A stretch of 40,792 bases of DNA from contig JBOFSR010000020.1 in NCBI GenBank assembly GCA_051651645.1, positions 1-40,792 on the forward strand, written 5' to 3'. A program made the translations under genes and the position numbers. This DNA comes from JBOFSR01 sp051651645 (GTDB lineage: Bacteria; Spirochaetota; Spirochaetia; Treponematales; Treponemataceae). Positions within the stretch are counted from its first letter, which is position 1; each line of letters begins with the position of its first letter. Under the pieces are notes generated by a model. The model saw only the letters and a list, made by a program, of their open reading frames with translations. It was not told where the DNA came from and did not search any database. Of the stretch, positions 1-6,117 are shown piece by piece.

Positions 1-488
1 TTAACGTGGCTTTTTCCTCTGACAAATTCATCATGACTGTGATAGACTCGATAGTGATCATATCCATTTAGCACAAGCCCATCATATGCCTTCCAGCCGT
101 CTGTATGTACCGTTGATCCTTCTAAGATATATCCTTGAACGACAGGCATTAATTGCTCTTTTGTGCAGTTTTCAACAATTTTCACAAATACTTTTCCGTC
201 CCTTTTTAACAACCCAAAAACAGGCGTTTTCCCTGCAGCACCTCGACCTCGCTTTCCTCTCACTCGCCGTGCACCAAAGTAACTCTCATCAACTTCAAAT
301 TCCCCGCATTCTTTGCCTGCTTCAGCAATGGCTTTTTGAACAATTTTTTCACGAATAAATTTGTAATAGCTATTAATTGTATTTCGATTTACCTTCACAA
401 TTTTTGCTGCAGCCGTTGCGGTAATATCCTCACTAAAACATAAAACTATTTTATTGACTTTATATGTACTTAATCTACTGAATTTCAT
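1..488 (-). mobile_element. IS1595-family transposase, C-terminal part cut by window edge
   Basis: Seen: an open frame runs from an ATG at 488 to the window edge (162 codons and still open). The N-terminus looks like a helix-turn-helix (residues about 15-45), followed by the block EVDESYFGARRVRGKRGRG, then KTPVFGLLKRDGKV and a TDGWKAYDGL block. Known: a DDE/DDN catalytic domain with DESYFGxRRxxGKRGRG and a later D-G-W-xxYDxL is typical of IS1595-group (ISXO2-like) transposases. An AAGGTG Shine-Dalgarno-like element sits 8 nt upstream of the ATG, and TTGACT-17-TAAGGT lies at 525-497. The outer end of the element is probably the segment just upstream, around 513-530 (reads GGTTATTGACTAGCACC on the minus strand), but the matching inverted repeat is outside the window. 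The frame has no internal stop, so the visible part is intact. Confidence 0.85.
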
Positions 489-731
489 CTACTTACACCT
501 TATTTATTTTTTAGGTGCTAGTCAATAACCTTTTTTTTAATTTTTTTATATAACGACCTTACAAGATTTAAAACGACACGCCACACAAAAACACTCAAGA
601 GAAAAAATATATATACGGATGCCGAATTAAATAAGGACAACCTTTTCCTTATTTAATTCAGTTTCAAATTTTTCATCTATATTTTTTGATTAATTTTATT
701 AAGTTTTCGATTCAAAAAATCTCGGTGCTAT
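489..731. other. Intergenic region between IS element and symporter gene
   Basis: No gene is supported. It holds the presumed IS terminus (about 513-530), an AT-rich stretch, a perfect 14-bp inverted repeat (arms 624-637 and 646-659, loop 8 nt), a second 9-bp inverted repeat (681-689 and 712-720), and then the symporter terminator. No tRNA-like cloverleaf was seen. Confidence 0.6.
624..659. repeat. 14-bp perfect inverted repeat (hairpin)
   Basis: The left arm GAATTAAATAAGGA (624-637) is the exact reverse complement of the right arm TCCTTATTTAATTC (646-659), with an 8-nt loop. There is no U-run on either strand, so it is not a classical terminator. It lies about 100 bp from the putative end of the insertion sequence. 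It could be a transcriptional insulator, a protein-binding dyad or a small non-autonomous element remnant. Confidence 0.7.
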
Positions 732-766
732 AAAAAAGGAGTCCCTTTTGTGAAAGAACTCCTTTT
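732..766 (-). terminator. Rho-independent terminator of the symporter gene
   Basis: On the minus strand a 9-bp stem AAAAGGAGT/ACTCCTTTT (arms 758-766 and 734-742) with a 15-nt loop is followed by a T tract, 10 nt past the stop codon at 776. A near copy of this terminator recurs at 15966-16002. Confidence 0.8.
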
Positions 767-775
767 GACTAAGAT

Positions 776-2170
776 TTATTTAGCAAATAGTGGGGCAAAT
801 TTTTCCCAGTAGCCATAGAAGAAAATACCTGCAACAATTAGCGGTATAATGTATGTTACATAAAACCTCATTGCTTTGTTGTTTGGAAATTTAATGCCAT
901 TTCCTGTATCGGCTTCAGTAATAAAATTATCCCAGCCCCAGCCCGTTTTGTAGCAACAGAACAATAGATACACCATAGCTCCTAGCGGTAGAAGATTATT
1001 GCTAACAAAAAAATCTTCGAGGTCAAGAATATTTGTTCCCGCTCCCATTGGCTGCCAGCCGCTTAAAATATTAAATCCCAAGGCACAGGGAAGAGAAAGG
1101 ATGATAATAAGCACAAGGTTAATCCATACGGCTTTTTTGCGACTCCAGTGAAGTTGATCCATTGCAAAAGCAACGATGTTTTCAAAAACTGCAACAACCG
1201 TTGTCATAGCGGCACAACCCATAAATACAAAAAATAAACTGCCCCAAAGGCGTCCACCAGCCATTGCGTTAAAAATATTAGGAAGCGTTACAAAAATGAG
1301 ACCAGGCCCTGCTCCCGCATCAACGCCAAAGGCAGCCGTTGCAGGAAAAACGATCAATCCAGAAAGAAAAGCGACAAGCGTATCAAGTCCCATAATGTGA
1401 ATCGATTCGCCCGTGAGGCTGTGATTTTTTTCGATATAGCTGCCAAAAATCGCCATTGATCCAATGCCTAAGCTGAGCGTGAAAAAAGCTTGCCCCATTG
1501 CCGCATAAACTGCTTGCCCTAAGCCATTTTCGACCATTGCAGAAAAGTTTGGCTTTAAGTAGAATGCAAGCCCTGCAGAGGCTCCTTCGAGTGTTACAGA
1601 GCGCACGACAAGAATCAGCATGACTACGAGTAATCCTGACATTAAAAATTTTGTTGTGTTTTCAACGCCGTTTCGGAGGCCAAAACTGCAAATGACAAAG
1701 CCAATAACGATTGCAATAATCATCCATAAAACCATTTGAACAGGACTTTCAAGCATTTGCGTGAAGGCTGCTCCAATTTGATCAGGGTTTAATCCGTCGA
1801 GTTGCCCTGTTGAGCTTTTAAAAATATACGAGAGCATCCATCCTGCAACTGTCGTGTAAAACATCATCAAAAGGTAATTTCCTGCTACCGCAAAAAAACT
1901 AAAAATGTGCCATTTTGTTCCTTCGGGCTGTAAGGCCTTAAACGATCCTGCAACACTTTTTCGTGAAGCACGTCCAACCGAAAATTCCATTACCATAATT
2001 GGCAAACCTAAAATGACTAAAAAAATCAAATACATAACAACAAAGGCAGCTCCACCAAATTTGCCTGCAATGTAGGGAAATCGCCATACATTCCCCAAGC
2101 CAATTGCACATCCTGCCGACAAGAAAAGAAAGCCCAATCGGCTTCCAAGTGTTTCTCTTTGTTCTTTCAT
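776..2170 (-). CDS. Sodium-dependent symporter of the NSS/SNF family
   Basis: Product of 464 aa, probably a 12-helix inner-membrane sodium:solute symporter with the LeuT fold that imports an amino acid or related amine; the substrate cannot be read from sequence. Seen: an N-terminal GLGNVWRFPY motif (residues 24-33) in the first helix, the signature that forms the sodium and substrate site in this family, then about twelve hydrophobic segments. Start: an upstream in-frame start adds 12 residues, but the ATG at 2170 has an AGGAGC ribosome site 5 nt away and gives the usual KEQRETLGSRLGF beginning. A terminator follows directly. Upstream, an 8-bp dyad (2211-2218/2240-2247) overlaps the likely promoter zone. 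The last 17 codons plus terminator are duplicated at 15966-16063, showing that a paralogue once existed in this genome. Confidence 0.93.
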   Translation of the reverse strand: MKEQRETLGSRLGFLFLSAGCAIGLGNVWRFPYIAGKFGGAAFVVMYLIFLVILGLPIMVMEFSVGRASRKSVAGSFKALQPEGTKWHIFSFFAVAGNYLLMMFYTTVAGWMLSYIFKSSTGQLDGLNPDQIGAAFTQMLESPVQMVLWMIIAIVIGFVICSFGLRNGVENTTKFLMSGLLVVMLILVVRSVTLEGASAGLAFYLKPNFSAMVENGLGQAVYAAMGQAFFTLSLGIGSMAIFGSYIEKNHSLTGESIHIMGLDTLVAFLSGLIVFPATAAFGVDAGAGPGLIFVTLPNIFNAMAGGRLWGSLFFVFMGCAAMTTVVAVFENIVAFAMDQLHWSRKKAVWINLVLIIILSLPCALGFNILSGWQPMGAGTNILDLEDFFVSNNLLPLGAMVYLLFCCYKTGWGWDNFITEADTGNGIKFPNNKAMRFYVTYIIPLIVAGIFFYGYWEKFAPLFAK

Positions 2171-2533
2171 GTTTGCTCCTTTATTTTGCTTGGTAAAACC
2201 GTACAAAATAGCGATTTTCGTGATTTTTTACATTTAATAAAAATCGCAAATTAAAGTTTAGAATAATGGGTAATTTTTCTATTTTGGATAGATTTTGTTA
2301 TAGAAAATTAGTGGCAAAATTCTGTAAATAGTAATTTTTGCTTGAGGGACGATTTTTTGTTCCTATTTTAAGCATGGCATACGTATTTTTACAAAATCAT
2401 ATAAAAAACTTTTATTTTATGCAAGGGGCATATTGTTTTATATCGACTTTACTAGCGTCTAGTTTTGAGTTATCCGTTAAGGTGAGGTTAAAAGGGTGGG
2501 GCTATTTTGAATATCAACGAGGTGATTTTACAG
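2171..2533. other. Gene-poor interval upstream of the symporter
   Basis: 363 nt without a supported gene. It contains the symporter ribosome site, an inverted repeat GCGATTTT (2211-2218) / AAAATCGC (2240-2247) that could be an operator for the symporter gene, and otherwise AT-rich sequence. A 77-codon plus-strand frame starting with TTG at 2338 has no ribosome site or promoter and a non-descript composition, so it is not called. Confidence 0.5.
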
Positions 2534-2791
2534 TTATTGTTGTGATAAATTCTTTTTCCAGTCAGCTATAAAAAATTCATGGGCGGCAATTGTGGCACTG
2601 CAAACAATGTCACCAACGGCACCGCGACCTTCTTGATCGTTACCTTCGCTAATATAGAGATTTTTCAAAATACCTTCTATTTCTTTGACACAGAGATTTT
2701 TATCATGATCACGACGTCTACAAAGTCCCCGAAGTTCTTGCTCGTACACATGACGATATTTTTCTTCTTGCCAGTTTTGATTATTTTCCAT
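2534..2791 (-). CDS. Small charged hypothetical protein (85 aa)
   Basis: Not recognised as a characterised family. Seen: a soluble, highly charged 85-aa protein with a CRRRDHD segment at about residues 24-30, a KEIEGILKNLY helix, and a glycine-rich turn before ATIAAHEFFIADW. There are no membrane segments or signal peptide. It is likely real because a sigma70-type promoter (TTGATT at 2826-2821, 17-nt spacer, TATCTT at 2803-2798) ends exactly 6 nt before the ATG, the same layout as nine other genes here, so it should be made from its own leaderless message. It lies 51 nt downstream of the phosphoribosyltransferase on the same strand. Function unknown. Confidence 0.7.
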   Translation of the reverse strand: MENNQNWQEEKYRHVYEQELRGLCRRRDHDKNLCVKEIEGILKNLYISEGNDQEGRGAVGDIVCSATIAAHEFFIADWKKNLSQQ

Positions 2792-2797
2792 GGTTAT

Positions 2798-2826
2798 AAG
2801 ATAATTTTTTTTTCAAATCAAATCAA
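2798..2826 (-). promoter_or_regulatory. Leaderless-type promoter for the 85-aa gene
   Basis: -35 TTGATT (2826-2821), 17-nt spacer, -10 TATCTT (2803-2798), then 6 nt (2797-2792) to the ATG at 2791. There is no Shine-Dalgarno sequence. The predicted start of transcription coincides with the A of ATG. Confidence 0.55.
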
Positions 2827-2842
2827 GTCCGCATATTTTACG

Positions 2843-3442
2843 CTATTTTATGATTGCATCTATAACTTTTTTCATATGAGGGTATTTTGTGTAGTAATGT
2901 TTTTCAAGCTCGTCATTTGACAGGCCAACTAATTCATGGCTGAGGTAGTGAATCCAAATATCTTCTTCACGGGATTTTAGATTATGCTTTCTGCACCAGT
3001 AGTCAGGCTGAATTGTGTGATTTTTTTCCGTATCAAAGCATTTATAGTCATGGACAGCAACTTTAATATCGTTGCGTTTAATTCCTCGTTTTACGAATTC
3101 TTGTGCAAGATGATTTATTGTTTTTCCGCTATCAAAAATGTCATCTACTAATAAAATTTTATTCCCTGAGTGCAAAAGATCAGGAGAGTGAGTCCAGCCA
3201 TCAACAACTATCTGCTCGCAGCAGTGTACATCAGAGTAGGAGCGAGCAACAACAGCCGCGTATAGAACAGGTCGCTCTTTTTGCGTAACCTTGAAATATT
3301 CGCTAATGGCATTTCCAAGATAGGCACCGCCTCGCAGGCAAACATAAATAATATCTGGAATAAATCCATCTTGATAAATCGCATGAGCCATAGAAAAAGC
3401 ATTATTGCGAACTTCATCGAAGGGTAAAAAATCTTTTGGCAT
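2843..3442 (-). CDS. Phosphoribosyltransferase (hypoxanthine/xanthine type)
   Basis: Product of 199 aa, expected to join a purine base to PRPP in the cytoplasm, or possibly to act as a PRTase-fold regulator. Seen: the PRPP-binding loop as KILLVDDIFDSGKT at about residues 95-108 (two acidic residues followed by the D-S-G-K-T turn), plus an early CLRGGAYLG segment that matches the pyrophosphate loop. The C-terminal 60 residues, with WCRKHN and EDIWIHY, form the variable hood that selects the base. This hood and the length resemble the xanthine/guanine-type group more than classical Hpt, so the base is uncertain. There is no Shine-Dalgarno site; a promoter TAGACG-17-TAAAAT ends 6 nt before the ATG. 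Fits with deoD and ndk elsewhere in the window as nucleotide salvage. Confidence 0.85.
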   Translation of the reverse strand: MPKDFLPFDEVRNNAFSMAHAIYQDGFIPDIIYVCLRGGAYLGNAISEYFKVTQKERPVLYAAVVARSYSDVHCCEQIVVDGWTHSPDLLHSGNKILLVDDIFDSGKTINHLAQEFVKRGIKRNDIKVAVHDYKCFDTEKNHTIQPDYWCRKHNLKSREEDIWIHYLSHELVGLSNDELEKHYYTKYPHMKKVIDAIIK

Positions 3443-3448
3443 GAAAAT

Positions 3449-3477
3449 ATTTTACACAAAATAGGAGAGAACGTCTA
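3449..3477 (-). promoter_or_regulatory. Leaderless-type promoter for the phosphoribosyltransferase gene
   Basis: -35 TAGACG (3477-3472), 17-nt spacer, -10 TAAAAT (3454-3449), 6-nt gap to the ATG at 3442. No ribosome-binding site precedes the start. Confidence 0.55.
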
Positions 3478-3507
3478 GGTATAAAAATAAAAAACTAAAA
3501 TCTTACT

Positions 3508-4284
3508 TTAATCAGCTATTTCAATGTGGACGGGACAGTGATCCGATCCCATAACGTCGCTTAAAATTGTCGCGTTTTTTACGTTTTCAATGAAAGCATT
3601 ATTGACACAATGATAATCAATACGCCAGCCAATATTTTTTTCTCGTGCCTTAAATCGATAGCTCCACCATGAAAACTGATTTTCTTCGGTGCAAAAGGTT
3701 CGAAAAATATCACAAAATCCATTTTCGGTAAAAAAATCCATCCATTGGCGCTCTTCGGGTAAAAAACCGGGGTTTCCCTCATTTTGTTTGGGACGAGCTA
3801 AGTCAATCGGTTTATGAGCAATATTATAATCTCCTGAAAGCACAACGTTTTGTCCCTTTTTTACTAAATCGTTACAAAAGTCAAAAATCGCTTTACAAAA
3901 TCCAAGTTTATAATCAATTCTCGCTCCCGCTTCTTGGCTGTTGGGAAAATACGCACTAATTACCGTCAGTTTTCCAAAATCGGCAGCAAGAACTCTTCCC
4001 TCATCATCAAAGTCTGCATTCCCGAGGCAATATACCGCGTCGGGTTTCTGCTTGCTATAAATTGCCGTGCCGGAGTAGCCAGCCTTTTTTGCCGATGCCC
4101 ACGCAGAAAAATAGGATTCTCCGTTTTGGTTTTTTGGCTCAATAAGATTTTCTGAAAGTTGACTAGGATTTGCCTTTGTTTCTTGCAGGCACACGATATC
4201 GGCCTTGCTTGCAAAAAGCCAGTCAACAAAGCCTTTTTTTTCTACGGCACGAATGCCATTTACATTCCACGAAATAATATTCAT
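3508..4284 (-). CDS. xth: Exodeoxyribonuclease III
   Basis: Product of 258 aa, the usual length for ExoIII/ExoA. It should cut DNA 5' to abasic sites and degrade 3' ends during base excision repair, using a divalent metal. Seen in order: SWNVNGIRA at residues 5-13 (Asn for metal/phosphate), LQETK at about 34-38 (metal-binding Glu), SGDYNIAH at about 150 (catalytic Asp and Asn), and the terminal DVMGSDHCPVHIEI block with the catalytic Asp-His pair. All catalytic blocks are intact. The gene is transcribed alone from a leaderless-type promoter and has no Shine-Dalgarno sequence; the 191-nt gap to the Rrf2 gene holds this promoter and a hairpin. Confidence 0.95.
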   Translation of the reverse strand: MNIISWNVNGIRAVEKKGFVDWLFASKADIVCLQETKANPSQLSENLIEPKNQNGESYFSAWASAKKAGYSGTAIYSKQKPDAVYCLGNADFDDEGRVLAADFGKLTVISAYFPNSQEAGARIDYKLGFCKAIFDFCNDLVKKGQNVVLSGDYNIAHKPIDLARPKQNEGNPGFLPEERQWMDFFTENGFCDIFRTFCTEENQFSWWSYRFKAREKNIGWRIDYHCVNNAFIENVKNATILSDVMGSDHCPVHIEIAD

Positions 4285-4290
4285 AACTTT

Positions 4291-4319
4291 ACTATGGCAA
4301 AAAGGACAAAATTAATCAA
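4291..4319 (-). promoter_or_regulatory. Leaderless-type promoter for exonuclease III gene
   Basis: -35 TTGATT (4319-4314), 17-nt spacer, -10 CATAGT (4296-4291), then exactly 6 nt to the ATG at 4284. No Shine-Dalgarno sequence. Confidence 0.6.
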
Positions 4320-4421
4320 GATTAAACATCGATTCTCAATTATCTTATATAAAGAAAAAAACAGAGCGACTTTATTTTTTTTAGTTTTAGGAACTATTGC
4401 TAATTGTAAAGTTCTATCGCT

Positions 4422-4465
4422 GAGGATAAATAGACACTAGGGAGAATATTTATGTCTATTACCTC
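4422..4465 (-). terminator. Possible terminator hairpin downstream of the Rrf2 gene
   Basis: Arms AATAGACA (4429-4436) and TGTCTATT (4453-4460) pair perfectly, with an outer GAGG/CCTC pairing (4422-4425, 4462-4465) across a small internal loop. It lies 11 nt past the Rrf2 stop codon. There is no long U-run, so it may be a weak terminator or a processing element. Confidence 0.4.
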
Positions 4466-4475
4466 CGTTTTTAAT

Positions 4476-4901
4476 TTATAGTGATGATTGTAAGTTTTCT
4501 GCGAGGGTTGCAAGGTTTGTTTGGGCAAGGTTATTTTCCAGCGTTTTTTCCGCATTTTCGAGAACTGTATCAAGCAAAGAATGGATGTTTTTTCCCACAA
4601 GGCACTGGGGGTTTGGATTTTCATGAAAGTTAAAAAGCCCTTTGTCGACGCAATCAACTGTTTTATAGATATCAAGAAGCGTTATATCCGTTAAGTTTTT
4701 TGCGAGCTTGCAACCGCCTGTTCCCGCAAAGACGGTAAGAAATCCCGCATTTTTGAGTTGACCCATAATTCGTCGTATAATTACGGGGTTCACATTTACA
4801 CTTTTTGCAATAAATTCGCTTGTTGTTTTGTATTTTTCCTGAAATAAATGGATGCACAAGAGTGTATGAATCGCAATGGTAAATCGTGATGTTATTTTCA
4901 T
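4476..4901 (-). CDS. Rrf2-family transcriptional regulator
   Basis: Product of 141 aa from the ATG at 4901; a longer frame starting at 4937 adds 12 residues but overlaps the promoter. Seen: an N-terminal winged helix (MKITSRFTIAIHTLL, then TTSEFIAKSVNVNPVIIRRIM as helix-turn-helix, wing about residues 54-67) characteristic of Rrf2 proteins. Cysteines occur at 16, 64, 84 and 100; the C84-x15-C100 spacing is not the compact three-cysteine cluster of NsrR/IscR, so it may be a thiol-based sensor of the YwnA type rather than an iron-sulfur protein. It is divergent from the cupin gene, whose promoter lies in a large dyad (4993-5041) that is the obvious candidate operator. No Shine-Dalgarno sequence; leaderless-type promoter. 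Confidence 0.9.
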   Translation of the reverse strand: MKITSRFTIAIHTLLCIHLFQEKYKTTSEFIAKSVNVNPVIIRRIMGQLKNAGFLTVFAGTGGCKLAKNLTDITLLDIYKTVDCVDKGLFNFHENPNPQCLVGKNIHSLLDTVLENAEKTLENNLAQTNLATLAENLQSSL

Positions 4902-4908
4902 AAATATA

Positions 4909-4937
4909 ATAGTAATAAAATTGATTTGTAATTGCAA
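4909..4937 (-). promoter_or_regulatory. Leaderless-type promoter for the Rrf2 regulator gene
   Basis: -35 TTGCAA (4937-4932), 17-nt spacer, -10 TACTAT (4914-4909), 7 nt to the ATG at 4901. No ribosome-binding site. Confidence 0.55.
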
Positions 4938-4969
4938 GGGTTGTCTATTTTATTTTTTTCATATATGTA

Positions 4970-4998
4970 TTGACATTTTTATTATGAGTGATTATATT
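4970..4998 (+). promoter_or_regulatory. Sigma70 promoter of the cupin gene
   Basis: -35 TTGACA (4970-4975), 17-nt spacer, -10 TATATT (4993-4998): near consensus. Transcription should start near 5005, giving a leader of about 70 nt with an AAGGA ribosome site before the ATG at 5074. The -10 hexamer forms the left end of the dyad at 4993-5041. Confidence 0.75.
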
Positions 4999-5041
4999 AT
5001 CTTTAGCTGTAATCATAACAGTTACAACTAAAGATAATATA
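4993..5041. promoter_or_regulatory. Large nested dyad over the cupin promoter, probable Rrf2 operator
   Basis: Outer arms TATATTATCTTTAG (4993-5006) and CTAAAGATAATATA (5028-5041) are perfect reverse complements. After a single mismatch the inner arms TGTAA (5008-5012) and TTACA (5022-5026) continue the symmetry, leaving a 9-nt loop: two 20-bp arms with one mismatch. The dyad begins on the -10 hexamer and covers the first transcribed bases, an ideal repressor position next to a divergent Rrf2 gene. The transcript could also fold into a 5' hairpin. Confidence 0.7.
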
Positions 5042-5073
5042 CGTATTGCTGCAGCATACAAAAAGGAAAAAAA

Positions 5074-5454
5074 ATGGAAGAAAATTTTAAAAAAATTAAT
5101 TTGGGTGATTTTAAGGGAGTTCAGAGAAACGAATTCCATAATGATTTGATGCTAACAGGAACTGAAATTTCTGTTAATAATCTGCCCGCAAATGCGGCAA
5201 TTCCCTTTGTGCATGCACACAAGGAAAATGAGGAAGTGTATATTTTTCTTTCGGGAGAGGGCATTATGTATATTGATGGGAAAGAATTTGCTGTAGGAAA
5301 AGCTGATGTTGTGCGGGTTGATCCAAAGGCACAACGGTGTATTAAGGCTCAAACAGATTTAAATTATATCTGTATTCAAGCAAAAGCCAACAGTTTGACG
5401 CAGTTTACGCAAGCTGATGGTATTAGAGGTGAGTCAAAACCAAGCTGGGCTTAG
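5074..5454 (+). CDS. Single-domain cupin protein
   Basis: Product of 126 aa with one small beta-barrel cupin domain. Seen: first cupin motif with H47 and H49 (PFVHAHKENEEVY) and acidic residues at 51-54, followed by FLSGEGIMYIDGKEF. In the second motif (VDPKAQRCIKA) the usual histidine is replaced by Arg/Cys, so a metal site, if present, would be incomplete. A close AAGGA ribosome site precedes the ATG. The gene stands alone, divergent from an Rrf2 regulator gene, and ends in a strong terminator. The arrangement suggests a single-target stress regulon in which the Rrf2 protein controls the cupin protein; the ligand or reaction is unknown. Confidence 0.88.
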   Translation: MEENFKKINLGDFKGVQRNEFHNDLMLTGTEISVNNLPANAAIPFVHAHKENEEVYIFLSGEGIMYIDGKEFAVGKADVVRVDPKAQRCIKAQTDLNYICIQAKANSLTQFTQADGIRGESKPSWA

Positions 5455-5471
5455 TTTTGCAAAATAGCTAG

Positions 5472-5507
5472 AAAAGGAGACGTCGTGTAATCCCTGTCTC
5501 CTTTTTT
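5472..5507 (+). terminator. Rho-independent terminator after the cupin gene
   Basis: A 10-bp stem AAAAGGAGAC (5472-5481) / GTCTCCTTTT (5496-5505) with a 14-nt loop ends in a T run. It lies between convergent genes and, with A's on the other side, could serve both directions. Confidence 0.85.
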
Positions 5508-5562
5508 ATCCTGCTTGTTATTTTAGCACACACTTGTGGTTAGCTTTTGCTAAAAAATTGCT

Positions 5563-5916
5563 TTATATTTTTGTCAATGGTTTTATTTTCTTTCCTTTAA
5601 GATTCAATCCTGCTTGACTGACAGCATCCTCAACTGCACTGACAATTGCCTTGCTTGTCATGCTTGCACCAGAGACGACGTCAACATTTGTGTTGTTCTC
5701 TTGTATAATTGTTTTTGAGATTTTCTCAAGTGCATACTTTGCGTCCTCCATGCTTTTGAGTACTTTGATATCGGTAATTTTATCCTTTTTGATTGTTACC
5801 GCAACGCTAATATCCCCTCGTTTTCCTTCTTTTGTTGCCGTGTATGTACCGTCTTTTGCATACATTCCAAAACCGACAAAAAAAAGAATCGTTAGAAAAA
5901 TCATGCTTTTTTTCAT
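5563..5916 (-). CDS. Secreted FMN-binding domain protein
   Basis: Product of 117 aa. A GTG start 12 nt upstream is possible, but the ATG at 5916 has a GAGG ribosome site 6 nt away and starts the signal peptide directly. Seen: signal peptide of about 20 residues (MKKSMIFLTI..., ending GMYA), then a complete small FMN-binding domain. The block DVVSGASMTS at residues 79-88 fits the ApbE flavin-transferase target D-x-x-S/T-G-A-S/T, predicting FMN linked covalently to Ser85; most relatives use Thr. Proteins of this kind carry electrons outside the cytoplasmic membrane. No partner reductase or apbE gene is in the window. It has its own promoter. Confidence 0.88.
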   Translation of the reverse strand: MKKSMIFLTILFFVGFGMYAKDGTYTATKEGKRGDISVAVTIKKDKITDIKVLKSMEDAKYALEKISKTIIQENNTNVDVVSGASMTSKAIVSAVEDAVSQAGLNLKGKKIKPLTKI

Positions 5917-5962
5917 AAAGAACCTCACTTTTACAATTTTTTTTAGCTTTTGCTATTCAGTA

Positions 5963-5990
5963 AGTATACGAAAAGAATTTTGTTTGGCAA
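5963..5990 (-). promoter_or_regulatory. Promoter of the FMN-binding protein gene
   Basis: -35 TTGCCA (5990-5985), 16-nt spacer, -10 TATACT (5968-5963). It gives a leader of about 40 nt containing the GAGG ribosome site. Confidence 0.6.
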
Positions 5991-6055
5991 AGTTTTTTTA
6001 TGTTTTTATAGTATTTTTTAAGATTGTATTTTAAATTCCCTTTTCAGATTTTCTG

Positions 6056-6064
6056 TGGTATAAT
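6056..6064 (+). promoter_or_regulatory. Extended -10 promoter of the 5'-nucleotidase gene
   Basis: TGG followed by a consensus TATAAT (6059-6064) forms an extended -10; no good -35 is visible. The leader is about 47 nt and carries an AGGAG ribosome site before the ATG at 6118. Confidence 0.6.
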
Positions 6065-6117
6065 TATTTTCAATGAGTTTAATTTTAGTAAAAAAATAAA
6101 AAATACTAGGAGTAACT

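Noticed and set aside
86..358. 90-codon plus-strand frame opposite the transposase
   Set aside because: It is the antisense shadow of a clear IS1595 transposase frame that carries the family motifs.
2338..2571. 77-codon plus-strand open frame starting with TTG
   Set aside because: No ribosome site, no promoter at the leaderless distance, overlaps the 3' end of the 85-aa minus-strand gene, and shows no recognisable motif.
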